Assembly: GCA_905200905.1 (NCBI GenBank)
Contig: CAJKMA010000027.1
Span: 1 to 35,364 of the forward strand
DNA length: 35,364 nt
From: an uncultured Bacillota bacterium
GTDB taxonomy: Bacteria; Bacillota; Clostridia; Lachnospirales; Lachnospiraceae
Direction of reading: 5' to 3'
The translations under genes were made by a program, and so were the position numbers. Below the pieces are notes generated by a model, which made no database searches, was not told the origin of the DNA, and worked only from the letters and a program-made list of their open reading frames with translations. This document shows positions 7,496-15,627 of this stretch, piece by piece. The first letter of the stretch is position 1, and every line of letters begins with the position of its first letter.

Positions 7496-8151
7496 AAATA
7501 AAATGTGCTATTTTTGATTTTGATGGAACGTTATTTGATTCTATGCATATATGGGCCAATGTGGGAGAAATCTATCTTCGTTCTTTAGGAAAAGAACCTA
7601 AAGCGTCTCTTCGTGAAGATGTTAAGACATTAAGTCTTTATCAAGCTGCATACTATTTTCAAAAGGAATATGATGTTGCTCTTTCAGCAGATGAAATTGT
7701 AAATGGAATTAATAAGACCATTGAACATTTTAATGTTTATGAAGTTTTGCCAAAACCTGGTGTGTGTGAATTTTTAGATAAAATGAAACAATTAAATATT
7801 TCTATGTGTATTGCTACAGCAATTGATCGAGCGCAGGTAATAGCAGCGCTTAAGCGATGCAAAATGGAACAGTATTTTGATGAGGTTTTCACGTCTATAG
7901 AAGTGGGTTCAGGAAAAGATGAACCAATGATTTATCGTAAAGCAATGGAATATTTTGATGCTGACTACAGTACATCCTTGGTATTTGAGGATGCACTGTA
8001 TGCAGTTCAGACGGCAAAAAGAGATGGTTTCCAAGTGGTTGCGGTATATGATGCCAGTGAAACGCAACAAGAGGAAATAAGGAAGTTTTGCGATTTTTAT
8101 CTTTCAGATTTTGAACGTCCAGAGGATTTTTGGAAATATATTTTTGCATAA
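7492..8151 (+). CDS. HAD-superfamily phosphatase, candidate thiamin monophosphate phosphatase
   Basis: A 219-residue haloacid dehalogenase-like hydrolase with a cap domain. Motif I is FDFDGTLFDS, with the Asp9 nucleophile and Asp11. Motif II is in MCIATAID, motif III Lys is in GSGKDEPMIYRKAM, and motif IV is VFEDALYAVQTAK. It resembles beta-phosphoglucomutase/phosphatase-type HADs. The start ATG overlaps the thiE stop (ATGA), placing it last in the TPP-controlled operon. From that position I infer that it dephosphorylates thiamin monophosphate, so that a thiamin pyrophosphokinase can finish the cofactor. A general house-cleaning phosphatase is the alternative. No clear terminator follows. Confidence 0.8.
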   Translation: MKIKCAIFDFDGTLFDSMHIWANVGEIYLRSLGKEPKASLREDVKTLSLYQAAYYFQKEYDVALSADEIVNGINKTIEHFNVYEVLPKPGVCEFLDKMKQLNISMCIATAIDRAQVIAALKRCKMEQYFDEVFTSIEVGSGKDEPMIYRKAMEYFDADYSTSLVFEDALYAVQTAKRDGFQVVAVYDASETQQEEIRKFCDFYLSDFERPEDFWKYIFA

Positions 8152-8171
8152 TTTTTTTTGAAAATCATCTA

Positions 8172-8202
8172 TTGACATTACAGTAACTGTATAGCATAAG
8201 AT
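8172..8202 (+). promoter_or_regulatory. Promoter with 19-bp spacer and central palindrome, MerR-type operator
   Basis: TTGACA (8172-8177) and TAAGAT (8197-8202) are 19 bases apart. The spacer contains the perfect palindrome TACAGT-a-ACTGTA (8179-8191). A 19-20 bp spacer with a dyad between the -35 and -10 boxes is the hallmark of promoters activated by MerR-family regulators. CATAAG at 17-bp spacing is a weaker alternative -10. No merR gene is in the window. Confidence 0.6.
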
Positions 8203-8240
8203 ATGCAGTAAATAGGGAAAAGTCAAGGAGATATCAAATT

Positions 8241-8861
8241 ATGCAAATTACATTTAGAGAATATCAAAAAGAAGATTTTGGGGCTTTAGAGAAAATTATT
8301 AGAAAAACATGGCATTATGATGATTTGTGCAGTCCTAAGACAGCACAAAAGTTAGCCAGAGTATTTTTGAGCAGCTGTTTGACAAATTACACATTTTCTT
8401 GTGTGGCTTTAGATGAAGGAGTGCCGGTAGGAATTATACTTGTAAATAACAAAGCCAAACATAAATGTCCGTTAGGACTAAGAGTACAACAAATAAAGGC
8501 TATTACCTCTTTATATCTTTCAAAAGAGGGAAGAGGTGTATCTAAAATTTTTGAAAATGTAAGTGGTATTGATAAAGAGTTACTACAAGAATGCGGTATA
8601 GAATATCCTGCAGAACTTGCTTTATTTGCTGTGGATTCCTCTTGCCGTGGTAAAGGTATAGGAAAACAATTGTTTCAATCGGCTCTTGACTATATGAAAC
8701 AAGAGCAATTGGATAAATTTTATTTGTTTACAGATACAAGTTGTAATTATGGTTTTTACGAACATCAGGGCATGGTCAGACGTAAGGAAAAAGAACATCG
8801 GTTTGTTGTTAAAGGTCAAACAGCTAAGATGAACTTTTTTATTTATGATTATACAAGATAG
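8241..8861 (+). CDS. GNAT-family N-acetyltransferase
   Basis: A 206-residue single-domain GNAT protein. The acetyl-CoA pyrophosphate-binding motif A is ALFAVDSSCRGKGIGKQLFQ at about residues 128-147, containing the R-G-K-G-I-G loop, and is followed by SALDYMKQ. The C-terminus has the usual FYEHQGM segment. AAGGAG lies 10 nt before the ATG. The gene is monocistronic, with its own promoter upstream and terminator downstream. The substrate cannot be told from sequence. The MerR-like promoter suggests induction by a small molecule or stress, possibly drug or toxic-metabolite acetylation, but that is inference. Confidence 0.85.
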   Translation: MQITFREYQKEDFGALEKIIRKTWHYDDLCSPKTAQKLARVFLSSCLTNYTFSCVALDEGVPVGIILVNNKAKHKCPLGLRVQQIKAITSLYLSKEGRGVSKIFENVSGIDKELLQECGIEYPAELALFAVDSSCRGKGIGKQLFQSALDYMKQEQLDKFYLFTDTSCNYGFYEHQGMVRRKEKEHRFVVKGQTAKMNFFIYDYTR

Positions 8862-8871
8862 CAGACAAATC

Positions 8872-8916
8872 AACTGTCAAAGAGGATACCAGAAAAATTC
8901 TCTTTGGCAGTTTTTT
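8872..8916 (+). terminator. Rho-independent terminator after the acetyltransferase
   Basis: AACTGTCAAAGAG pairs with CTCTTTGGCAGTT (one G-T wobble), leaving a 15-nt loop, followed by TTTTTT. Confidence 0.9.
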
Positions 8917-9080
8917 AGTGATTTGCATCTTGGTTTTCAAACTAAGTGAGAGAAAGCATGTCTGTACTTTCTCTAGGATTGATATTTTTAGAAATAATAA
9001 AAGAAAATAAGATGCACTGGACTAGATGACAGATTTTTGCTACTATAAAGAAAATGTTTATTAAGGAGCGATTAGAAGAA

Positions 9081-9662
9081 ATGAGTGAAACATATGTTGT
9101 AAAAAGACAGGAGGAATTTAATACTTCTCTCTGGTCTGGGGGAAGTACCACAGAGCTGTATATTTATCCAGAAGATGCTGTGTACAAAGAAGGCAATTTC
9201 CAGTGCAGAATCAGCAGCGCAACGGTAGAGGTAGAGCAGTCAGACTTTACCAGTCTTCCTGGAGTAAAAAGGTATCTTTCTATTTTTCAGGGGCATCTGG
9301 ATATGGTCCATGGAGAAGAAAAAAAAGTTTCGCTAGAGCCTTTTCAAGTAGATTGCTTTGATGGAGGGATTCCAACGGTTAGTTTCGGACAGGTGGTAGA
9401 TTTTAATCTGATGTTGAAAAATGGTGCGGATGGGAAGATGGAAACAGCACAGATAAACCTAGACGAAGATTTTATACTGAAGCCGGAGAAAGGAGAAAAT
9501 TTACTGGTTGTTTATGTGCCAGCAGGAACTGTAAAGATTGAGGATATGCAGGTGAAAACAGGAGAACTGTTTATCTGTGAGGATTGGAGCAAAGAACTGA
9601 TGATTAAAAATACAGGAGAGTCTGTGGCCGGACTTGGAATTTGCAGAGTTTCTGTGAAATAA
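9081..9662 (+). CDS. hutD: HutD-family protein
   Basis: A 193-residue bicupin-type HutD protein. The recognisable features are SLWSGGSTTELYIYPEDA near the N-terminus, then FQCRISSATVE, FTSLPGVKRYLSIFQG and FGQVVDFNLMLKNG. HutD is found with histidine-degradation genes in many bacteria; it is not a pathway enzyme and has been proposed to act in control of hut flux. Here it stands alone about 9 kb before hutU-hutI, between two terminators. I prefer ATG 9081 (AAGGAG at 9063-9068, 12 nt away) to ATG 9054, because a TATAAA-like -10 at about 9044-9049 would put the transcript start near 9055. The long RBS spacing leaves the start slightly uncertain. Confidence 0.85.
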   Translation: MSETYVVKRQEEFNTSLWSGGSTTELYIYPEDAVYKEGNFQCRISSATVEVEQSDFTSLPGVKRYLSIFQGHLDMVHGEEKKVSLEPFQVDCFDGGIPTVSFGQVVDFNLMLKNGADGKMETAQINLDEDFILKPEKGENLLVVYVPAGTVKIEDMQVKTGELFICEDWSKELMIKNTGESVAGLGICRVSVK

Positions 9663-9697
9663 AACGCAGATAAAACAATATGTGTCATAAATAGAAA

Positions 9698-9738
9698 AGC
9701 ATATGAAGCGAAAAATGTAAAACTTCATATGCTTTTTT
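9698..9738 (+). terminator. Rho-independent terminator after hutD
   Basis: A perfect 11-bp stem, AGCATATGAAG with CTTCATATGCT, with a 14-nt loop, runs into TTTTTT. Confidence 0.92.
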
Positions 9739-9821
9739 GTTATGAAATAAAATAAACAGCATACTGCCGATTGTGATGTGAATAATATGGTCAAAATATC
9801 TAACTTATTAGGTAAAAAACC

Positions 9822-9862
9822 ATACTATTCCATCAAAATGATAAATGATAAAGTGATAGTAT
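9822..9862 (+). promoter_or_regulatory. Inverted repeat upstream of the sugar-transport operon
   Basis: ATACTAT (9822-9828) and ATAGTAT (9856-9862) form arms of an inverted repeat 27 nt apart, ending about 29 nt before the start codon of the binding-protein gene. It could be a binding site for the AraC-type regulator encoded downstream or a leader hairpin. I do not see a convincing promoter pair here. Confidence 0.3.
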
Positions 9863-9890
9863 CAAAAAAACGGAAAGAGAGGAAAAACTT

Positions 9891-11195
9891 ATGAGAAAAA
9901 AATTGGTAGTTACTTTACTTGCTGCTAGTATGATGGGAAGCATGTTGGCAGGATGCGGAGGTGGAAGTGGAACTTCTGGAGAAGAAGGAAAGGAAAGTTC
10001 CCAAAAAGGCGATACCATTAAGGTTATGTGTGTAGGTACGGAAGCAGATACATACATTGATGCTTATAATTCAATTGCAGAAAAATTTTCTGAAAATAAT
10101 GAGTATGGAGTGGACGTGGAAATTGAGTTTTATGAAAACGAGCAGTACAAAACAAAATTAACAACGCTTATGGCTTCCAATGCGGTGCCGGATATCTTTT
10201 TTACTTGGGAATTATCTTATCTCCAGCCATTTGTGGAGGGAGGCAAAGTCGTAGATATTACTTCTTACTTAGAAGAAGATAAAGAATGGAAAGATTCTTT
10301 TGCAGAGGGAACCTTAGATTTGTTATCTTTTGACGGTAAAAATTATGGAGTTCCGACACAGAAACCGCTTTGTGTTATGTTCTATAATAAGCAAATATTC
10401 GAAGAAAATGCAGTAGAAGTTCCTACAACTTATGAAGAATTTTTAGAGGTTTGCCAGACATTAAAAGATAATGGTGTAACACCAATGGCATTGTGTGGTA
10501 CAGATGCTTGGATTCCGGCACAGTTTGTACAGCAAATTGCAGGAGGAATGGCAGGAGATCAGTTATTTAAAGATGTTTGTGCAGGAGAAGAAAAGTGGAA
10601 TAATGAAATCCATGTAAAAGCAGCAGAAGAAGTAAAAAAAATGGCAGATAAAGGATATTTCCAGGACGGTTATATCGGAATGGGACCAGAAGAATCCACA
10701 GACTTGTTTATGAATGGAAAAACAGCTATGTATTTCCAGGGAGCCTGGGATGCAGATAAAGTAGCAAAAAGCAGTGTTGGAGAAAATGTAGGTGCATTTG
10801 TGCTTCCGGCATATGATGCACAATATAACAATATTTCCGTTGGATCTGTAGATACCAGTTTTGCTGTTTCAAAGAACTGTAAGAATGTAGATGCAGCAGT
10901 TGCCTTTTTGAAATATTGGACATCTCAGGAAAGCGAAGAGATGCTGTTATATGAAAATGGAAGAATTCCGGCAGGAAATTATCCAATTGATGAAACAAAG
11001 CTGTCTCCTTTAATGTCTGAGGTGCTGAATATTTCAAATGCACAGGTTGGTCTTACTCCTTGGTGGGACAGACAGTTTGGTGCTGGTGAAGGTGTTGAGT
11101 TCAATAATACCTGTGTTTCTGTACTCGGCGGCGAGGACGCAAAAACTGCATTTGATTCACTTCAGCAGTTTGCAGAAGATAATGCAAACAGATAA
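9891..11195 (+). CDS. Sugar ABC transporter solute-binding lipoprotein (CUT1 type)
   Basis: A 434-residue extracellular binding protein. Residues 1-22 are a lipoprotein signal peptide with lipobox MLAGC, so Cys22 would be lipidated and anchored to the membrane, followed by a Gly/Ser/Glu-rich linker. The body has the family-1 solute-binding fold signatures VPDIFFTWELSYLQPFVEGG, YGVPTQKPLCVMFYNK and MNGKTAMYFQGAWDAD. It would capture an oligosaccharide and hand it to the two permeases that follow. A beta-galactosidase closes the cluster, so beta-galactosides are the likely ligand. No ATPase gene is present; CUT1 systems in Firmicutes often share an MsmK-type ATPase encoded elsewhere. Confidence 0.93.
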   Translation: MRKKLVVTLLAASMMGSMLAGCGGGSGTSGEEGKESSQKGDTIKVMCVGTEADTYIDAYNSIAEKFSENNEYGVDVEIEFYENEQYKTKLTTLMASNAVPDIFFTWELSYLQPFVEGGKVVDITSYLEEDKEWKDSFAEGTLDLLSFDGKNYGVPTQKPLCVMFYNKQIFEENAVEVPTTYEEFLEVCQTLKDNGVTPMALCGTDAWIPAQFVQQIAGGMAGDQLFKDVCAGEEKWNNEIHVKAAEEVKKMADKGYFQDGYIGMGPEESTDLFMNGKTAMYFQGAWDADKVAKSSVGENVGAFVLPAYDAQYNNISVGSVDTSFAVSKNCKNVDAAVAFLKYWTSQESEEMLLYENGRIPAGNYPIDETKLSPLMSEVLNISNAQVGLTPWWDRQFGAGEGVEFNNTCVSVLGGEDAKTAFDSLQQFAEDNANR

Positions 11196-11210
11196 CGTAT
11201 AGGCATCATG

Positions 11211-11249
11211 AAAATGCGGAGATGTATAAAATTTGCATTTCCGCATTTT
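11211..11249 (+). other. Intercistronic hairpin after the binding-protein gene
   Basis: AAAATGCGGA pairs perfectly with TCCGCATTTT (10 bp, 19-nt loop) with no clean T run after it. Such hairpins between a binding protein and its permeases commonly protect the upstream mRNA or partly terminate, giving excess binding protein; that role is inferred. Confidence 0.6.
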
Positions 11250-11277
11250 ACAATTTCGTGTGGAAAGGGGGAGCACT

Positions 11278-12159
11278 ATGAATAAAGTGCTTGGAAATAA
11301 AAAGAGTATTGCAGTTTTTGTTTTACCTGCATTTCTAATTTATGCAATTTTTGTTTTAGTTCCAATTGGATATAACGTATATGTCAGCTTTCTGCAAACA
11401 GACTTAATGAGTCCAAGTAAGTTTGTTGGAATTAAAAACTACATTAATTTGTTTCAGGATAAAACTTTTATAGGTGCAGTTAAGAATAATATTCTTATGG
11501 TCATTGGTTCTTTGATTGCTCACTTACCGTTGGCATTATTCTTTGGAAATATACTTTTTCAGAAAATAAAAGGAAGTCATTTTTTCCAGACAGTCTTCTT
11601 TCTGCCAAGTGTAATCTGTGGTGTTGCAGTAGGTCTGACTTGGACTTTCGTATATAATTCAGAATTTGGTTTGATTAATAAATTCCTTGAAATGATTGGA
11701 CTGGGAGGTTTGAAACAGGTATGGCTGGCAGATAAAAATTTAGCATTGTTCTGTATTATTATTGTAGTTATGTGGCAGTTCGTAGGGTATCACATGATTA
11801 TACAGATTGCGGCAATGAAAAATATATCAGAGTCTTACTATGAAGCGGCAGAAATAGATGGAGCAAGTAAATGGGTTCAATTTAAATCTATTACATTTCC
11901 TTTGATCAAGCCTATTTTAAAGGTAGATGCAGTGCTGATTATTACTGGTTCACTTAAATATTATGATTTGGTAGCAGTTATGACAGGAGGAGGACCGAAT
12001 CATGCAACAGAACTTATGTCGACATATATGTTCTACCAGGGATTCCGTACTTTAAAATACGGATATTCAGCAGCAATCGGTGTGGTTCTTTTATTATTAT
12101 GTATTTGTTCGGTTCTTCTTTCAAACTTTGTGTTCCGTTCAGATAGAGTAGAGTATTAA
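11278..12159 (+). CDS. Sugar ABC transporter permease (MalF/UgpA type)
   Basis: A 293-residue membrane protein with six hydrophobic segments. It opens with FVLPAFLIYAIFVLVPIGYN and carries the EAA loop YYEAAEIDGASKWVQFKSI, which docks the ATPase, then FPLIKP. The ATG at 11278 has GAAAGGGGGAG just upstream; an in-frame ATG 15 codons earlier lies inside the intercistronic hairpin region and is rejected. It pairs with the next gene to form the transmembrane channel. Confidence 0.93.
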   Translation: MNKVLGNKKSIAVFVLPAFLIYAIFVLVPIGYNVYVSFLQTDLMSPSKFVGIKNYINLFQDKTFIGAVKNNILMVIGSLIAHLPLALFFGNILFQKIKGSHFFQTVFFLPSVICGVAVGLTWTFVYNSEFGLINKFLEMIGLGGLKQVWLADKNLALFCIIIVVMWQFVGYHMIIQIAAMKNISESYYEAAEIDGASKWVQFKSITFPLIKPILKVDAVLIITGSLKYYDLVAVMTGGGPNHATELMSTYMFYQGFRTLKYGYSAAIGVVLLLLCICSVLLSNFVFRSDRVEY

Positions 12160-12173
12160 AAGGAGGGAGAAAG

Positions 12174-13010
12174 ATGAGATTATCACCAAAGGATCGCTTC
12201 TTTTTAGTTGTCAAATATATATGCCTTGTTTTTTTTACGGTGTTGTGTCTTTACCCTTTGTTGTGGTTATTGCTTAGTTCTTTTAAGACAAACACGGAAT
12301 TGTACGCAAATCCATGGGGACTTCCAGAGAACTTTAGTTTTGTAAATTATATTCAAGCGATAGAAGAAGGACATATTTTGCAATATTTTGGTAACTCTGT
12401 TATTATTGCAGTATCAGCAGTTTTTGTTTCTGTTCTTTTAAGTAGTATGGTTTCTTATGCAATCACTAGAATGTACTGGAAATTATCTAAAGTAACTTTA
12501 AGTATTTTTTTGCTGGGAATGATGATTCCGGTATATGCCATGGTTGTGCCTTTGTTTTCGATGTTTAATAAGATGGGATTACTTAATACACACTTGGCAG
12601 TTATTCTGCCCCACATAGGCATTGCTTTTCCCATGGCTATATTTATCATGACAGGTTTTATGGGCTCTTTGCCAATTGAGATGGAAGAAGCGGCAGTTAT
12701 GGATGGATGTAATATTTATCAGATTTTCTTTAAAATCATCATGCCCATTTCAAAATCCTCTATTGTGACGGTGGCGGTAGTTACATTTATTAATATTTGG
12801 AATGATTTGCTGCTCCCACAGATCTTTTTAACAGATTCGTCTAAAATGACGCTGCCTGTTGGATTGACAGAATTTCAGGGACAATATGCTACAAATTATG
12901 TAGTAGAGATTGCGGCGGTAATCATTACGATTATACCAAGTATTCTTGTGTACATATGGTTGCATAGACATATTATGGAAGGTATGGTTGCAGGTGCTGT
13001 AAAAGGATAA
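12174..13010 (+). CDS. Sugar ABC transporter permease (MalG/UgpE type)
   Basis: A 278-residue membrane protein with six predicted membrane segments and the EAA loop EMEEAAVMDGCNIYQIFFKI followed by IMPISK. The C-terminus HIMEGMVAGAVKG is the usual ending of this permease subfamily. The RBS is AAAGGAGGGAG, and the gene starts 14 nt after the first permease. Confidence 0.93.
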   Translation: MRLSPKDRFFLVVKYICLVFFTVLCLYPLLWLLLSSFKTNTELYANPWGLPENFSFVNYIQAIEEGHILQYFGNSVIIAVSAVFVSVLLSSMVSYAITRMYWKLSKVTLSIFLLGMMIPVYAMVVPLFSMFNKMGLLNTHLAVILPHIGIAFPMAIFIMTGFMGSLPIEMEEAAVMDGCNIYQIFFKIIMPISKSSIVTVAVVTFINIWNDLLLPQIFLTDSSKMTLPVGLTEFQGQYATNYVVEIAAVIITIIPSILVYIWLHRHIMEGMVAGAVKG

Positions 13011-13026
13011 AGCGAGGAATATAAGA

Positions 13027-13857
13027 ATGAAATTACTGATTGCAGATGATGAAAAAAATATTCGAAACGGATTATTATCTCTTCCATGGAATACGATAGG
13101 GATTGATCAAACATATCAGGCAGAGAACGGTTTGGAAGCATTAGAAATTTTAAAGAAAAAAAGGATAGATATTGTAATCAGTGATATTAAAATGCCAGGT
13201 CTTTCTGGGTTAGAACTGGCAGAGTATGTGAGTAAAAATAACTTGGATACAGCGGTAGTATTGCTTACGGGATTTTCTGAATTTGAATATGCACAGAAAG
13301 CTTTGAGAAATGGGGTTTTGGATTATATGTTAAAGCCCCTGAGACCAAAAGATATTTTGTCTACTGTTGAAAGAGTCAAAGAGACCTTAGAGAAAAAAAG
13401 ATATAAAGAGAAAGTGGTAGAAAAGTATGGAGAAGTTACAAGTTCCAAGGATTATCAAGAACAGATTAGCTGGCATTTCAGGGGAGTCCAGGAACAGGCC
13501 ATGGAAATCTTGAAAGATATGGCACATAATTATAGCCAGGGTGTTTCTCTGAATTCGCTTGCAGAAAAATATCATTATTCTGTAGCTTATCTTTCCAGAA
13601 TGATAAAGAAGGAAACGGGGTATTCTTTCAGCGAAATTCTAACCAGTCTTCGATTGGCACAGGCGGCGGAAATGCTCCAAAAAGAATATGGAAAAATTAG
13701 TATAATTGGCGAACAGGCTGGATTTAGTGAACAGAAGTATTTTAGCCAGGCGTTCAAAAAAGTTTTTGGCATGAGTCCGGGAGAATTTCGTAAGCGAGAT
13801 GAAAAACAAGAATATAGCATTATAGATGTTCTTCAACTTATGAAAAAAGAAGAATGA
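13027..13857 (+). CDS. AraC-type response regulator (YesN-like)
   Basis: A 276-residue regulator. Residues 1-120 are a receiver domain: acidic DDE at 7-9, phosphoacceptor Asp53 in VISDIKMPG, LTGFSEFEYAQKA, and the conserved Lys in YMLKPL. Residues about 165-265 form the AraC double helix-turn-helix, with VSLNSLAEKYHYSVAYLSRM and the second helix pair ending FSQAFKKVFGMSPGEFRKR. It lacks the long middle region of full-length YesN proteins, so it is compact. Placed between permease and kinase genes, it most likely activates this transporter and the beta-galactosidase when phosphorylated by the adjoining kinase. Confidence 0.94.
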   Translation: MKLLIADDEKNIRNGLLSLPWNTIGIDQTYQAENGLEALEILKKKRIDIVISDIKMPGLSGLELAEYVSKNNLDTAVVLLTGFSEFEYAQKALRNGVLDYMLKPLRPKDILSTVERVKETLEKKRYKEKVVEKYGEVTSSKDYQEQISWHFRGVQEQAMEILKDMAHNYSQGVSLNSLAEKYHYSVAYLSRMIKKETGYSFSEILTSLRLAQAAEMLQKEYGKISIIGEQAGFSEQKYFSQAFKKVFGMSPGEFRKRDEKQEYSIIDVLQLMKKEE

Positions 13858-13872
13858 GAGGAAGGGTGAAGC

Positions 13873-15607
13873 ATGGATGAGAAGAGAGGGTTTATTAGCA
13901 TTCGAAAGAAGATGATGGTTGTCTTTGCAGTTCTGATTACTGTTACAGGAATTGGGATTGCAAGTCTGTTTGCTATTGTCTTCCGTTATGGCTATAGTTC
14001 TCTCTCTCAAATTTATTTAAATGACATAAATGAACAGACTACCAATAATCTGGAAAATAATATTCAAAAAATAGAAGACATTAATGTTCAGATATTATCC
14101 AGCCAGGTAATACAGAGCCAATTAAAAATAGTAAATGAAAAATGTCTGGATTCCTATGATTTAGCACAGTGCAGACAAAAGATAGAAAGAGAATTATCCA
14201 ATTGGGCTTTATATGCGTCTTATGTTGTATCGGTGAGTGTTATTTCCAGAGAAGGGATAGAGTTTGCGGTAAAAAAAATTGAAACAGGTGGAACACAATT
14301 TGGTTTTGCAGAGGATGAAATTTATGAGGCCAATGGCAGCAGTTTATGGGGAATAACTGGTGAAAAGAATAGAATTTGTGTTGCAAAAGCGATTTTGGAC
14401 TTCGATACTATGAAACCAGCGGGATATATTAATATTGTATATGAAAATTCTTACCTTTCTGACATTTTGGCGGATAATTCCAGCAAATATTCCGGAGCTT
14501 CCTATGTTGTAAATACACATGGGAGAATCATGGTGGCAAATAAAGAGGGATATGTTGGAGAAAATTTTCCCGTAAAACTTAAGTGACTTAAGAGCGTCAA
14601 ATACTTCCAGATATGATATGTTTAGCAGTACGCAGGCATTTTATTTCGTAGGAAATGAAATGCCGAATGGATGGAGTCTTGTACAAACAGTTTCAGTCAA
14701 AGAGTTTAATAAAGAAATGAATCATCTGATTGTGCTGGCGGCTGGGATTGTTCTTTTGGTTTTAGAAATCAGTCTTGGTTTTGTATGGTATGTTACATCG
14801 AGGATTGCGTATCCGGCTAAAGAATTGATGGAGAGTATGAAAACCTTAGCAAAAGATAACGAGTATCCAAGGGTTAAAATTGTTTCTAACGATGAAATTG
14901 GTATGATTGGCCTGGAATATAATAAAATGGCAGAAAATATCGAAACGTTGATCGAAAAGGTTTATAAAATGGAATTGACACAAAAACAGGCAGAGCTGGA
15001 ATTTTTACAAATGCAGATAAATCCACATTTTTTGTATAATGCATTGGATACTATTAGCTGGATGGCATTAGCCAAAGGAAATATGGATGTTTCTGAAATG
15101 ACAATTGCTCTTGCAGAACTGTTAAGGGCTACCATTAAAAAAGAAAGTTTTATCACATTAAGAGAGGAAATGAACACAGTAAAGGATTATCTTTTAATTC
15201 AACAAGAACGTTTTGGAGACAAAATTTCAGCAGAATATTTTGTGGAAGAAGATGCATATTCTTGTATGGTGCCTAATTTTATCTTACAACCTGTGATTGA
15301 AAATGCAATTATCCATGGACTTGAACCTAAAATAGAAAAAGGAAAATTATCTATTAATATTTCGATACAAGATGAGTTTCTTACATTTTTGGTCGAAGAC
15401 AATGGCGTTGGAATGGATGAAACAGAAATTCTGGATTTGTATAAAAAATGCAGAGAAAATAACACAAAACAGTCTATTGGATTAAAGAATGTTTATCGTA
15501 GATTGTTATTGTGTTATGGTGAATCAAGCATGTTAAAAATTGAAAGTAAAAAGGAACAAGGAACCAGAATTTCATTTTTAATTCCAAGGAACATCTCTAA
15601 AGAATAA
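13873..15607 (+). pseudogene. Sensor histidine kinase (YesM-like), split by one +1 frameshift
   Basis: The first part (13873-14586, 237 residues) has an N-terminal membrane segment (about 12-35) and an extracytoplasmic sensor domain, ending VGENFPVKLK then stop. The second part continues in the +1 frame from about 14579: LSDLRASNTSRYDMF, the second membrane segment, HAMP, the His_kinase block LQMQINPHFLYNALDTIS with the phosphoacceptor His, then the ATPase motifs NAIIHGLEP, VEDNGVGMD and IGLKNVYRRL, ending at 15607. Dropping one base near 14574-14580 restores a 577-residue protein of normal family length. Either the gene is disrupted, or the base is a sequencing/assembly error in the AAAA run. 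The C-terminal half could initiate at ATG 14618, though no good RBS precedes it. It would sense the imported sugar or its binding protein. Confidence 0.85.
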
Positions 15608-15627
15608 TGAATGAAAGGGGAAAGCTT

